Source: Methanomicrobiaceae archaeon UBA436 (GTDB lineage Archaea > Halobacteriota > Methanomicrobia > Methanomicrobiales > Methanoculleaceae). From it: a DNA stretch of 7,055 bases. The notes under the pieces are model-generated. The model saw nothing but the letters and a program-made list of their open reading frames with translations, had not been told where the DNA came from and searched no databases. Shown here piece by piece: positions 1-6,631 of this stretch (the stretch's first letter is position 1; each line of letters begins with the position of its first letter). The stretch spans positions 1 to 7,055 of the forward strand of contig DAFR01000050.1 of the NCBI GenBank assembly GCA_002497965.1, read 5' to 3'. The position numbers and the translations under genes were made by a program.

Positions 1-1230
<1,230 letters not shown>

Positions 1231-1234
<4 letters not shown>

Positions 1235-1725
1235 GACTCTTCCTCCTCCTCGCCGGCGGACGCCCCGAGACCGTTGACGATATCCGCCCTGGTGACGATC
1301 CCGATCAGTTTCCCATCGCGGAGCACCGGAAGGCGGGCGATCCCTTCGTGGAGCATCAGGGATGCCGCCTCGGAGATATCAGCCTCCTCATCGATCGCGA
1401 TAACCGGGCTGCTCATCACTCGCCGCACCTCCATGTTGCTTATATCGGTGAGCGCCCTCTTTGTCCTCTCCCAGTTGATAAACTCCCTTACAGGGATCTC
1501 GATCACCTCGAGCGGCGAGGGAAGCCATAGGTCATCGGAGAGGTCGCCAACGTCCAGAAGCGAGAGGATATCCGTCTCGGTGACGATTCCAGCCACCCGG
1601 TCGCCGTCCATCACAGGAAGCCCACCGATATGATACTTCCTGAGCAACCCCGCCGCCTCACGAATAGGCGAGTCGACCCGGACGGTCACAGGGTTCGGGG
1701 TCATGATATCTTTTACCTTCAACAT
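1231..1725 (-). CDS. Two-CBS-domain protein within the arginine operon
   Basis: The product is 164 residues when started at the ATG at 1725-1723. That start has GAGGTGAT (1737-1730) four bases upstream; the frame extends further upstream into argC but lacks a better-placed SD. CBS domain 1 spans about residues 1-57 (KVKDIMTPNPVTV, GIVTETDIL at 46-54) and CBS domain 2 about 97-152 (VRRVMSSPVIAID, GIVTRADIV at 142-150). Both keep the G-x-x-T-x-x-D pattern that contacts the ribose or phosphate of adenine nucleotides. The linker (about 66-95) is a longer stretch seen in archaeal CBS pairs. No catalytic domain is fused. The C-terminus is acidic (EEEEES). Pairs of this kind bind AMP, ATP or S-adenosyl compounds and usually regulate a partner. 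The tight placement between argC and argJ suggests, but does not prove, a role in arginine synthesis. Confidence 0.9.
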
Positions 1726-1735
1726 CACCATCACC

Positions 1736-2722
1736 TCAGGGGAGCATCCCGGCGAACCGGAGACCGGCGTCTTCCGCAAACCCGCACATAAGGTTCATGT
1801 TCTGGATCGCCTGACCGCTCGCTCCCTTGACCAGGTTGTCGATCGCCGAGACCGCAACAACCCTCTCCCCCTCGCTCTCCACCGCAACGTCGCAGAAGTT
1901 CGTCCCCCTAACGGCTGCAAGTGTCGGTTTCTGGTATCGGACGAAGAACTCGTCTGCGTAGTAACGCCTGTAGAGCGCCTCGACCTCCTTCTGCTCCATC
2001 GGTTCGGATAGGAGGATGTGGGCGGTTGTCAGGATGCCCCGGTTCACGGGGAGGAGATGTGGCGTGAAGTAACATCTTGCACCCGAACCGAGCCTGGCAA
2101 TCTCCTGCCTCATCTCGGCAACGTGGCGGTGGGTTGTCCATTTGTAGGCGCTGAAGTTGTCGCCGACATTGGGGTAGTGAGTGGTCTCAGAGGGGGTGTT
2201 TCCTGCGCCGGAGACCCCGGTCTTTGAGTCGTAGATTATGGTGTGGGCAAACCCTGCAAGCGGCGCTGCTGCAAGCGTCGCACCGGTCGGGAAACACCCC
2301 GGGTTTGCGACGAAATGGGCACCCCTGATCTCGTCCCGGTGGAGTTCTGTCAGGCCGTAGGGGGCCTCAAAGTAGGCCTGGTGGGTCACGCCATAGACCT
2401 TTTCGTATACCTCCTTCGGGAGGCGGTAGTCGGCCGAGAGGTCGACGGTCTTTATCCCTCGTTCAACCAGCGTTCCGGCAACCTTCATCGCTGCGGTGTG
2501 GGGGACGGCCAGGAAGACAAAGTCGGCATCGATATCGCCGGCTTCGGTGTTCCGGAAGACAAGATCGGTCAGACCACGGAGGTGGGGGTGGACGGATGCG
2601 ACGGGGGTGCCGTCAAGTCGCCGGGATGTTGCAACGGCGACCTCCGCTGACGGATGGTTCAGCAGCAGTCGCATCAACTCACCACCGGTGTAGCCGGATG
2701 CGCCGATAATCGCAATATCCAT
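1736..2722 (-). CDS. argC: N-acetyl-gamma-glutamyl-phosphate reductase
   Basis: The 328-residue protein is the NADPH-dependent reductase of the third arginine step, converting N-acetylglutamyl phosphate to the semialdehyde. The N-terminal [10 protein letters not shown] (7-16) is the dinucleotide-binding glycine loop. The catalytic cysteine is Cys143 in NPGCFPT (140-146), the substrate-loop SGAGNTPSE lies at 171-179, and the conserved HRH is at 198-200. Length and layout fit the short type-1 ArgC family. The start is the ATG at 2722-2720, fixed by the glycine loop just after it. No clear SD precedes it. A CCTTAAGA element about 27 bases upstream raises the possibility of a leaderless transcript, but read-through from the glycohydrolase gene 25 bases away is equally possible. 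The stop lies ten bases before the CBS start, so argC leads the arginine set. Confidence 0.97.
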   Translation of the reverse strand: MDIAIIGASGYTGGELMRLLLNHPSAEVAVATSRRLDGTPVASVHPHLRGLTDLVFRNTEAGDIDADFVFLAVPHTAAMKVAGTLVERGIKTVDLSADYRLPKEVYEKVYGVTHQAYFEAPYGLTELHRDEIRGAHFVANPGCFPTGATLAAAPLAGFAHTIIYDSKTGVSGAGNTPSETTHYPNVGDNFSAYKWTTHRHVAEMRQEIARLGSGARCYFTPHLLPVNRGILTTAHILLSEPMEQKEVEALYRRYYADEFFVRYQKPTLAAVRGTNFCDVAVESEGERVVAVSAIDNLVKGASGQAIQNMNLMCGFAEDAGLRFAGMLP

Positions 2723-2747
2723 AAGATGGAGTCTCTATTATAGAATC

Positions 2748-3659
2748 TTAAGGCTTTGCGGTGTAGCGCTGATAGAGCCGGGCGGCCATGGATTCAATCT
2801 CGTCTTTTCCCTCAAGCCCTTCCAGGAGATCCTGCGGGATGGCGGATCGCCCGTAAACCGCGCCAGCGTAGGCACCGCATATAAACGCGATGGTGTCGGT
2901 GTTCCCCCCGACACGGGCGGCGGTGTTTAGGAGTACTGTGACATCTTTTATGCGGCTGATCAGGAAAAATGCAAGCGGGATGGTCTGGTAGACGGTTACA
3001 TCGTTCCCTATCACCGAGAGTGCACCCTCCAGGCTGATCCCTTCCTGCTCCAGATTCAGGGCGTCGCGGATCCTGTTGCCAAGTGTGACGTCCTCAAGCG
3101 TGGCGTGTTTCCCGGCAAGGGTGATGGCGTCGGGCCGGCCACGGACGGCGTGGTGGACAAGCATCGCGACGCTGACCGCTCCAGCGTGTGCTGCTGGATG
3201 GGTGTGGGTGACGCTGCAGGCCTTGACCACCCGTTCGGCCACGTCGATCGGGTCGTCATAGAAGAGACCGAACGGGACGGCGATACCTGTGCACCCGGCG
3301 GTGCTGGAGTAGACCCCCTTCGATCCCGAGACTTCACCTGAGAGGAGGATGTGGCGGCACGCGGCGTCAACTGCGGCGTCAGGGAACCGGAGTTCTCCGT
3401 TCATATACATCCGGGCAAGGGCTGCTGCGTATTCCACCTCCGAGTAGGCCCCCTCTGCAAGCATCCCGGCCACAAGGAGCATCGTCTGGGTGTCGTCGGT
3501 GAACTGCCCCGGTTTAAGCCCGGCGTTCGGGTGCCCCCGCCAGGCGCGGCGGTAGCCCGTGTGGAGGTGCTGGAAGTTGGGGGGTGCTGTCTCCCGTGCC
3601 ATACCGAGCGCATCCCCGATGGCGGCCCCGAGAAGGCAGCCCTTAAACTGGTCGAGCAT
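2748..3659 (-). CDS. ADP-ribosylglycohydrolase family protein (DraG/ARH-like)
   Basis: With the start at 3659-3657 the protein has 303 residues, the usual length of the DraG/ARH family. These enzymes remove ADP-ribose from proteins (often from arginine, as in DraG) or hydrolyse related ADP-ribose compounds, using two Mg or Mn ions. The motif order is correct: KGCLLGAAIGDALGM near the N-terminus, the metal-binding FTDDTQ (53-58), THTHPAAHAGA (151-161), and GGNTDTIAFICGAYAGA (251-267), whose Asp255 and Thr256 complete the metal site. The open frame extends upstream to 3917, but that part lacks family similarity and reads like noncoding DNA, so it is excluded. The SD-like AAGGTGATC is 18 bases from the ATG, unusually far. 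The gene lies 25 bases ahead of argC. Its exact substrate cannot be told from sequence. Confidence 0.92.
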   Translation of the reverse strand: MLDQFKGCLLGAAIGDALGMARETAPPNFQHLHTGYRRAWRGHPNAGLKPGQFTDDTQTMLLVAGMLAEGAYSEVEYAAALARMYMNGELRFPDAAVDAACRHILLSGEVSGSKGVYSSTAGCTGIAVPFGLFYDDPIDVAERVVKACSVTHTHPAAHAGAVSVAMLVHHAVRGRPDAITLAGKHATLEDVTLGNRIRDALNLEQEGISLEGALSVIGNDVTVYQTIPLAFFLISRIKDVTVLLNTAARVGGNTDTIAFICGAYAGAVYGRSAIPQDLLEGLEGKDEIESMAARLYQRYTAKP

Positions 3660-3878
3660 TTTTGAGTAATACTCTCTGATCACCTTCTTAAGGGTTGTTA
3701 TTCTTCGGTGCGCAACAGATCGGTGGAGATGGGGGCTATTTCCCCTGGCAATTAGAATCAACCGCCCTGTTCCCGGATTTTGCCCCCGCCTGGAGTGGTT
3801 TCGTCCTTCCTCTTTCCCCTCAGCCATTCCTCGAGGGGCGATTCCCCCTTGGTCCGGTGTCAGGTGCTGATGTGGGAG

Positions 3879-3907
3879 CATCAAACCATGATCGAACCGG
3901 TTTGATG
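3879..3907. repeat. Perfect 9-bp inverted repeat, possible operator
   Basis: CATCAAACC at 3879-3887 is the exact reverse complement of GGTTTGATG at 3899-3907, with an 11-base spacer that contains TGATCGAA. The inner part of the right arm also forms AACCGGTT (3895-3902). There is no following T-run, so it does not look like a terminator. Its position in the divergent gap suits a binding site or an RNA hairpin; no binding protein can be named. Confidence 0.6.
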
Positions 3908-3950
3908 AGTTCCGCACATGCTACCGGAAAAAGGTGGGGTGTTTATATCA

Positions 3951-4030
3951 CGGAATCGTTGATCCAATGGGCTCCACACTCCAACCGTGGAAAAGGGTCG
4001 AGTTTGTACCTCGGATCCGTTGATCGAATG
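3951..4030. repeat. Degenerate direct repeat, 61-base period
   Basis: Unit 1 (3951-3969, cggaatcgttgatccaatg) and unit 2 (4012-4030, cggatccgttgatcgaatg) match at 16 of 19 positions. Weaker similarity at the same 61-base offset extends upstream to about 3924 and 3985, giving about 32 of 46 matches by hand count. The shared core CGTTGATC-x-AATG resembles the TGATCGAA in the inverted repeat at 3889. It may be a pair of regulator sites or an old tandem duplication. Confidence 0.5.
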
Positions 4031-4169
4031 CATCAGATGAGTGGGTGATTGAGAAGCAGGACGGCGTGATGGGCTCCTGGGTTTTCTATGGTTGCACAAC
4101 CCGCGCGTAAAGGTCATGGATGGGGGATCGGTGAGGGATAATGGCTTGCAAAGGAGCGCCAAAACACAG

Positions 4170-4178
4170 TTTTTATAC
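4170..4178 (+). promoter_or_regulatory. Probable TATA box of the Mrp/Mbh-like operon
   Basis: TTTTTATAC resembles the archaeal box A and is preceded by an A-rich stretch (aaaacacag) that could serve as the TFB-recognition element. With the usual spacing of about 25 bases, transcription would start near 4199-4203, leaving a leader of about 26-30 bases with an SD before the TTG at 4229. CACAGT (4165-4170) and its reverse complement ACTGTG (4207-4212) flank the element and the predicted start. Confidence 0.6.
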
Positions 4179-4228
4179 GCTGCCCCCTCAAAGTAAGGGT
4201 ATTAACACTGTGCAAGAGAGGGTGTGCG

Positions 4229-4753
4229 TTGTCTTCTGGTAGGAAAAGGCCGTCGGTGTCGCAGTATATTATCACATTTGCGGTATTGATGCTATTCTGG
4301 TATATCCTGTCGGGCTACCTGGAACCTTTCTACATCGGCGCCGGGATCGTATGTTGCGCCGTCGTGGCCCTTGTATCAACCGATCTTCTCTTCCTCTCCG
4401 ATGAGACCGGCATCTTGTGGTCGGTCGGGACAATCATCCGGTTCATCGCCTATCTTCCGCGGCTGATGCTGGATATCGTCATCGCCAACATCGACGTCGC
4501 ATACCGCGTCCTCCACCCCCGTATGCCGATCGATCCCGGGTTCATCACACTCGATACGCCGTTTCAAAACGACATCCTGCGTACAGCGTTTGCAAACGCG
4601 ATCACGCTGACGCCGGGGACGGTGACAGTCGAGGTGGCCGGTGGGAGATACACGGTGCACGCCCTTGTCCGGGAGGCGGCGGAAGAATCCCTCCTCAAAG
4701 AGAGGGGCATGCAGAACAGCCTTGCACACGTCTTTGGTGAGGGTGAAGAATGA
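4229..4753 (+). CDS. mnhE: Mrp-type antiporter subunit E (MbhA-like)
   Basis: The 174-residue protein is the MrpE/MnhE subunit of a multisubunit cation/proton antiporter, equivalent to MbhA in archaeal membrane-bound hydrogenases. Hydrophobic segments lie at about residues 12-29, 32-54 and 62-88, followed by a cytosolic part. The family signature FANAITLTPGT (121-131) and the following VTVEVAGGRYTVHALV strand region are clear. The first gene of the operon starts at TTG (4229-4231), with GAGGGTG (4218-4224) four bases upstream. The in-frame GTG at 4256 lacks an SD and would remove only a polar lead of nine residues, so TTG is preferred but not proven. The stop overlaps the next gene as ATGA. 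MrpE is a structural membrane subunit and has no known catalytic site. Confidence 0.92.
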   Translation: MSSGRKRPSVSQYIITFAVLMLFWYILSGYLEPFYIGAGIVCCAVVALVSTDLLFLSDETGILWSVGTIIRFIAYLPRLMLDIVIANIDVAYRVLHPRMPIDPGFITLDTPFQNDILRTAFANAITLTPGTVTVEVAGGRYTVHALVREAAEESLLKERGMQNSLAHVFGEGEE

Positions 4754-5013
4754 TCGATCTCTTCTATGCCAGTGTGGTCGTACTCATATTGACGATCTTT
4801 CTCTGTCTCTACCGGGTGGTTATCGGCCCCGGCGTTGAGAACCGGCTGATCGCGGTGAACACGATCGGAACAACGACCATCATCATCCTGGTACTCATTG
4901 GCCTCATATACGGGCGGCCGATCTTCCTGGACATCGCGATCGTCTATGCGATGATAAACTTCATAGCGACGCTTGCAGTCGCCAGATACCTCAAGGAGGG
5001 GTGCATCTGCTGA
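4750..5013 (+). CDS. mnhF: Mrp-type antiporter subunit F (MbhB-like)
   Basis: This 87-residue protein has three membrane segments (about 4-24, 36-54 and 58-78), as in MrpF. The motifs are YRVVIGPGVENRLIAVNTIG (21-40) and RPIFLDIAIVYAMINFIATLAVARYL (56-81), with Asp61 retained in the FLD segment. In bacterial MrpF as I recall it, the first motif reads like GPTxxDRxxALD, with two aspartates. Here both are asparagine (Asn31 and Asn37), with a glutamate beside the first. Bacterial MrpF aspartates matter for transport, so the coupling chemistry may differ, or this may be the normal form in the archaeal/Mbh branch. The ATG overlaps the mnhE stop, and GGTGAGGGTGA lies just upstream. Confidence 0.92.
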   Translation: MIDLFYASVVVLILTIFLCLYRVVIGPGVENRLIAVNTIGTTTIIILVLIGLIYGRPIFLDIAIVYAMINFIATLAVARYLKEGCIC

Positions 5014-5315
5014 ACACTCTGGCCAGCATCTTCATCATCGTCGGCCTATTCTTCATGGTCGTCGGCGCCATAGGTCTTCTCAGGCTTCCCGATCTCTATA
5101 CCCGTGTCCACGCGACCGGCAAGTGCGACACGATGGGGGAGGGGATGATGCTGCTTGGCTTCATCCTCTACGAGGGGGCGAGCCTGCTTACGGTGAAGAT
5201 GCTCCTCCTGGTGCTTTTCATATTCATAACCTCGCCGACGGCGGTGCATGCCATCATGAATGCAGCGCATACCTGCGGGACTGAACCCTGGAAGAAGGGG
5301 GATGAACGGCGATGA
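5001..5315 (+). CDS. mnhG: Mrp-type antiporter subunit G (MbhC-like)
   Basis: The product of 104 residues has three membrane segments (about 5-27, 45-60 and 63-78) and the two family motifs: GLLRLPDLYTRVHATGKCDTMG (25-46, given as motif pieces GLLRLPD, YTRVHATGK and DTMG) and TSPTAVHAIMNAAH (77-90). It is a structural subunit of the MrpE-F-G group. The start is uncertain. The GTG at 5001 is the only ordinary start codon in place, but GGAGG (4995-4999) is only one base from it. CTG codons at 5007 and 5010 have better spacing from that SD. The GTG start overlaps mnhF by 13 bases; CTG at 5010 would give a CTGA junction like others in this operon. The stop overlaps the next gene as ATGA. Confidence 0.92.
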   Translation: MHLLNTLASIFIIVGLFFMVVGAIGLLRLPDLYTRVHATGKCDTMGEGMMLLGFILYEGASLLTVKMLLLVLFIFITSPTAVHAIMNAAHTCGTEPWKKGDERR

Positions 5316-5557
5316 TCTGGGCGCTTGACTTTGCACTCCTACTCTTTATGATAATCTGCGCGATCGCGGCGATAACCGTCCGCGACCTCCTCCACGCAAC
5401 GATCATCCTTGCCGCCTACTCACTGATAATGACGGTGCTCTGGTCGGAGATGAACGCCGCCGACGTCGCCTTCACCGAGGCGGCGGTGGGGGCAGGGGTA
5501 ACCACCGTTCTCTTCATTGCGGCCATAGCACGAACTGAAAGGAGATCTTCAGATTGA
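5312..5557 (+). CDS. mbhD: DUF4040 / MbhD-like membrane subunit
   Basis: This 81-residue protein has three membrane segments (about 4-22, 27-45 and 52-72). The motif DVAFTEAAVGAGVTTVLFI (51-69) is the hallmark of the DUF4040 domain, which in bacterial Mrp systems is part of the C-terminal half of MrpA and in Mbh hydrogenases is the separate subunit MbhD. Asp51 and Glu56 are charged residues inside the membrane region and could lie on the ion path. As a stand-alone gene followed by an MbhE-like gene, it shows that the MrpA C-terminal region is split here. The ATG overlaps the mnhG stop (ATGA), with a G-rich AAGGGGGATG upstream. Confidence 0.9.
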   Translation: MIWALDFALLLFMIICAIAAITVRDLLHATIILAAYSLIMTVLWSEMNAADVAFTEAAVGAGVTTVLFIAAIARTERRSSD

Positions 5558-5829
5558 ACGTAAAGGCTCTGCTTGCAGTTCTCTTCATAGGCGTGGTCCT
5601 CTTCTGGGCGGTCGAGGATATGCCGGCTTTCGGCGACCCGGACGCCCCGGCCACTCGCTATACCGGCAAACTCTACATCGATCTGGCCCTCCAGGATGTC
5701 GGGGTCGAGAACATCGTTACAGCAATACTTGCGAGTTACCGTGGGTTCGATACGCTTGGAGAGACAGTGGTGATCTTCACTGCAGGGATAGCGGTCGCTC
5801 TCCTGCTCAGGCGGGGTGGACGACTTTGA
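5554..5829 (+). CDS. mbhE: MbhE-like membrane subunit (MrpA C-terminal part)
   Basis: The 91-residue protein has an N-terminal membrane segment (about 4-20), a polar loop carrying FGDPDAPATRY, and a second membrane segment (about 69-86). The core motif VENIVTAILASYRGFDTLGE (51-70) corresponds to the conserved RGFDTLGE region near the C-terminus of MrpA, a separate subunit called MbhE in archaeal hydrogenase modules. The start is TTG at 5554, overlapping the preceding stop as TTGA, with GGAGATC (5541-5547) six bases upstream. The stop overlaps the next start, also as TTGA. Its function is structural and ion-conducting within the membrane module; no cofactor motif is present. Confidence 0.9.
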   Translation: MNVKALLAVLFIGVVLFWAVEDMPAFGDPDAPATRYTGKLYIDLALQDVGVENIVTAILASYRGFDTLGETVVIFTAGIAVALLLRRGGRL

Positions 5830-6257
5830 GGGAGAATGTCGTCATCCGGACGGTATCCCGGCTTTCGGTGCCGTTTATACAGGTCTTTGCCCTCTACGTC
5901 ATAGTGCATGGTGCGGTGGGAGCTGGTGGAGGGTTCCAGGGCGGTGTCGTCTTTGCTGCATCGTTCATTATGATGTTCATCGCTTTCGGACTCTCGGGCG
6001 TCGAGAAGCGGCTTGGAAAGAAGTGGCTCATGATCTACTCCGTCATCGGGGTTGCTATCTATGCAGGTATCGGCTTCCTCTGCCTCGCCGCTGGCGGGAA
6101 CTACCTGGAGTACGGAGCAGTCGAGTCGGCGCTTGGGGTGGCCCATCTCCATGGATACCTGATTGACGTGGTCGAGATGGGGATCGGGATCACCGTGATG
6201 GCGGTGATGGTCTCGATAATCTCGGATATCTCCGATAGGGGAGGTGAGGCTCCGTGA
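5826..6257 (+). CDS. mnhB: Mrp-type antiporter subunit B (MbhF-like)
   Basis: This 143-residue protein matches the MnhB domain. Four membrane segments are visible at about residues 16-31, 39-57, 68-90 and 110-133. The signature HGAVGAGGGFQGGVV (28-42) corresponds to the GGGFQGG loop of MrpB, and GYLIDVVEMGIGITV (110-124) is the usual C-terminal helix with its charged Glu117. The start is TTG at 5826, with GGGGTGGA (5813-5820) upstream and a TTGA overlap with the previous stop. The nearby ATG at 5835 is out of frame. The end overlaps the next gene as GTGA. It acts as a membrane subunit next to the MrpC and MrpD antiporter core. Confidence 0.92.
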   Translation: MRENVVIRTVSRLSVPFIQVFALYVIVHGAVGAGGGFQGGVVFAASFIMMFIAFGLSGVEKRLGKKWLMIYSVIGVAIYAGIGFLCLAAGGNYLEYGAVESALGVAHLHGYLIDVVEMGIGITVMAVMVSIISDISDRGGEAP

Positions 6258-6631
6258 TGGAAACGGTCGTTGAGGCATTCCTCTCGCACTACAACTACTG
6301 GATGGCAATCATCCTGATGATGATCGGGCTATATGCGTTGATTGCAAAAGAGAACCTGGTAAAGAAACTCATCGGGCTCAACATCTTCCAGACCGCGATC
6401 TTCCTCTTCTACATCTCGCTTGCCGAGGTGGAAGGCGGTATAGCCCCGATCTACCTCCCTGAAGGGATGGAGGCCATATACGTCAACCCCATCCCGCACG
6501 TCCTGATACTTACCGCGATCGTCGTCGGTGTGAGTGTGACCGCGGTCGGTCTTGCGCTGATCGTCCGGATATACGAGGAGTATGGTGTCATCGATGAGGC
6601 CGGTCTGTTAAAGGCGGTGAAGAGGCGATGA
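6254..6631 (+). CDS. mnhC: Mrp-type antiporter subunit C (MbhG-like, NuoK homologue)
   Basis: The 125-residue protein has three membrane segments (about 15-32, 36-57 and 81-107), as in MrpC and the complex I subunit NuoK. The motifs are KENLVKKLIGLNIFQTAIFLF (32-52, shown by KENL, KLIGLN and QTAIFLF) and NPIPHVLILTAIVVGVSVTA (78-97). The strongest SD in the window, GGAGGTGA at 6240-6247, lies six bases before GTG 6254 and nine before ATG 6257, so either may be used; the protein differs by one residue. GTG would give a GTGA overlap with mnhB. The polar C-terminal tail (EEYGVIDEAGLLKAVKRR) is cytosolic in the family. The stop overlaps mnhD as ATGA. Confidence 0.93.
   Translation: MMETVVEAFLSHYNYWMAIILMMIGLYALIAKENLVKKLIGLNIFQTAIFLFYISLAEVEGGIAPIYLPEGMEAIYVNPIPHVLILTAIVVGVSVTAVGLALIVRIYEEYGVIDEAGLLKAVKRR

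Larger units (their letters stand above)
3660..4228. other. Divergent intergenic region, no convincing gene
   Basis: This 569-base gap separates the minus-strand glycohydrolase/arginine genes from the plus-strand Mrp/Mbh-like operon. Open frames crossing it (for example 3695-4048 plus and 3881-4162 minus) show no recognisable domain, no good SD and odd composition, so I do not call them. The region holds a 9-bp inverted repeat (3879-3907), two similar 19-bp direct repeats 61 bases apart (3951-3969 and 4012-4030), an isolated TTTATATC (3942-3949), a small stem GGTTG/CAACC (4090-4101), and the probable operon promoter (4170-4178). I see no tRNA, rRNA, CRISPR array or insertion-sequence ends. 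A regulatory RNA remains possible but is unsupported. Confidence 0.7.

Noticed and set aside
2734..2744. TATA-like palindrome TCTATTATAGA before argC
   Set aside because: As a TATA box its centre is only about 17 bases from the ATG, which would place the transcription start inside the coding region. It may be a small hairpin between the stop and the start.
3883..3902. Minus-strand GGTTCGATC resembling a tRNA T-loop
   Set aside because: The T-stem does not close properly (position 61 would be A, not C), and no acceptor stem or anticodon arm fits around it. It is explained by the inverted repeat.
3660..3917. In-frame upstream extension of the glycohydrolase (86 extra residues)
   Set aside because: The extension has no family similarity, is rich in Arg, His and Gly as expected of chance translation, and the family core begins at MLDQFKGCLLG. 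No SD supports the earlier start.
3695..4048. Plus-strand open frame of 117 codons in the divergent gap
   Set aside because: No recognisable domain, no good SD, mixed composition, and it runs across the inverted and direct repeats.
3902..4060. Box C-like TTGATGA and CAGATGA strings, possible C/D-box guide RNA
   Set aside because: No box D (CTGA) at suitable distance and no terminal stem, so the C-like strings are not enough.
4079..4102. Stem GGTTG/CAACC with GGGTT/AACCC as a terminator
   Set aside because: Stems are short, no T-run follows, and no gene ends upstream on the plus strand.
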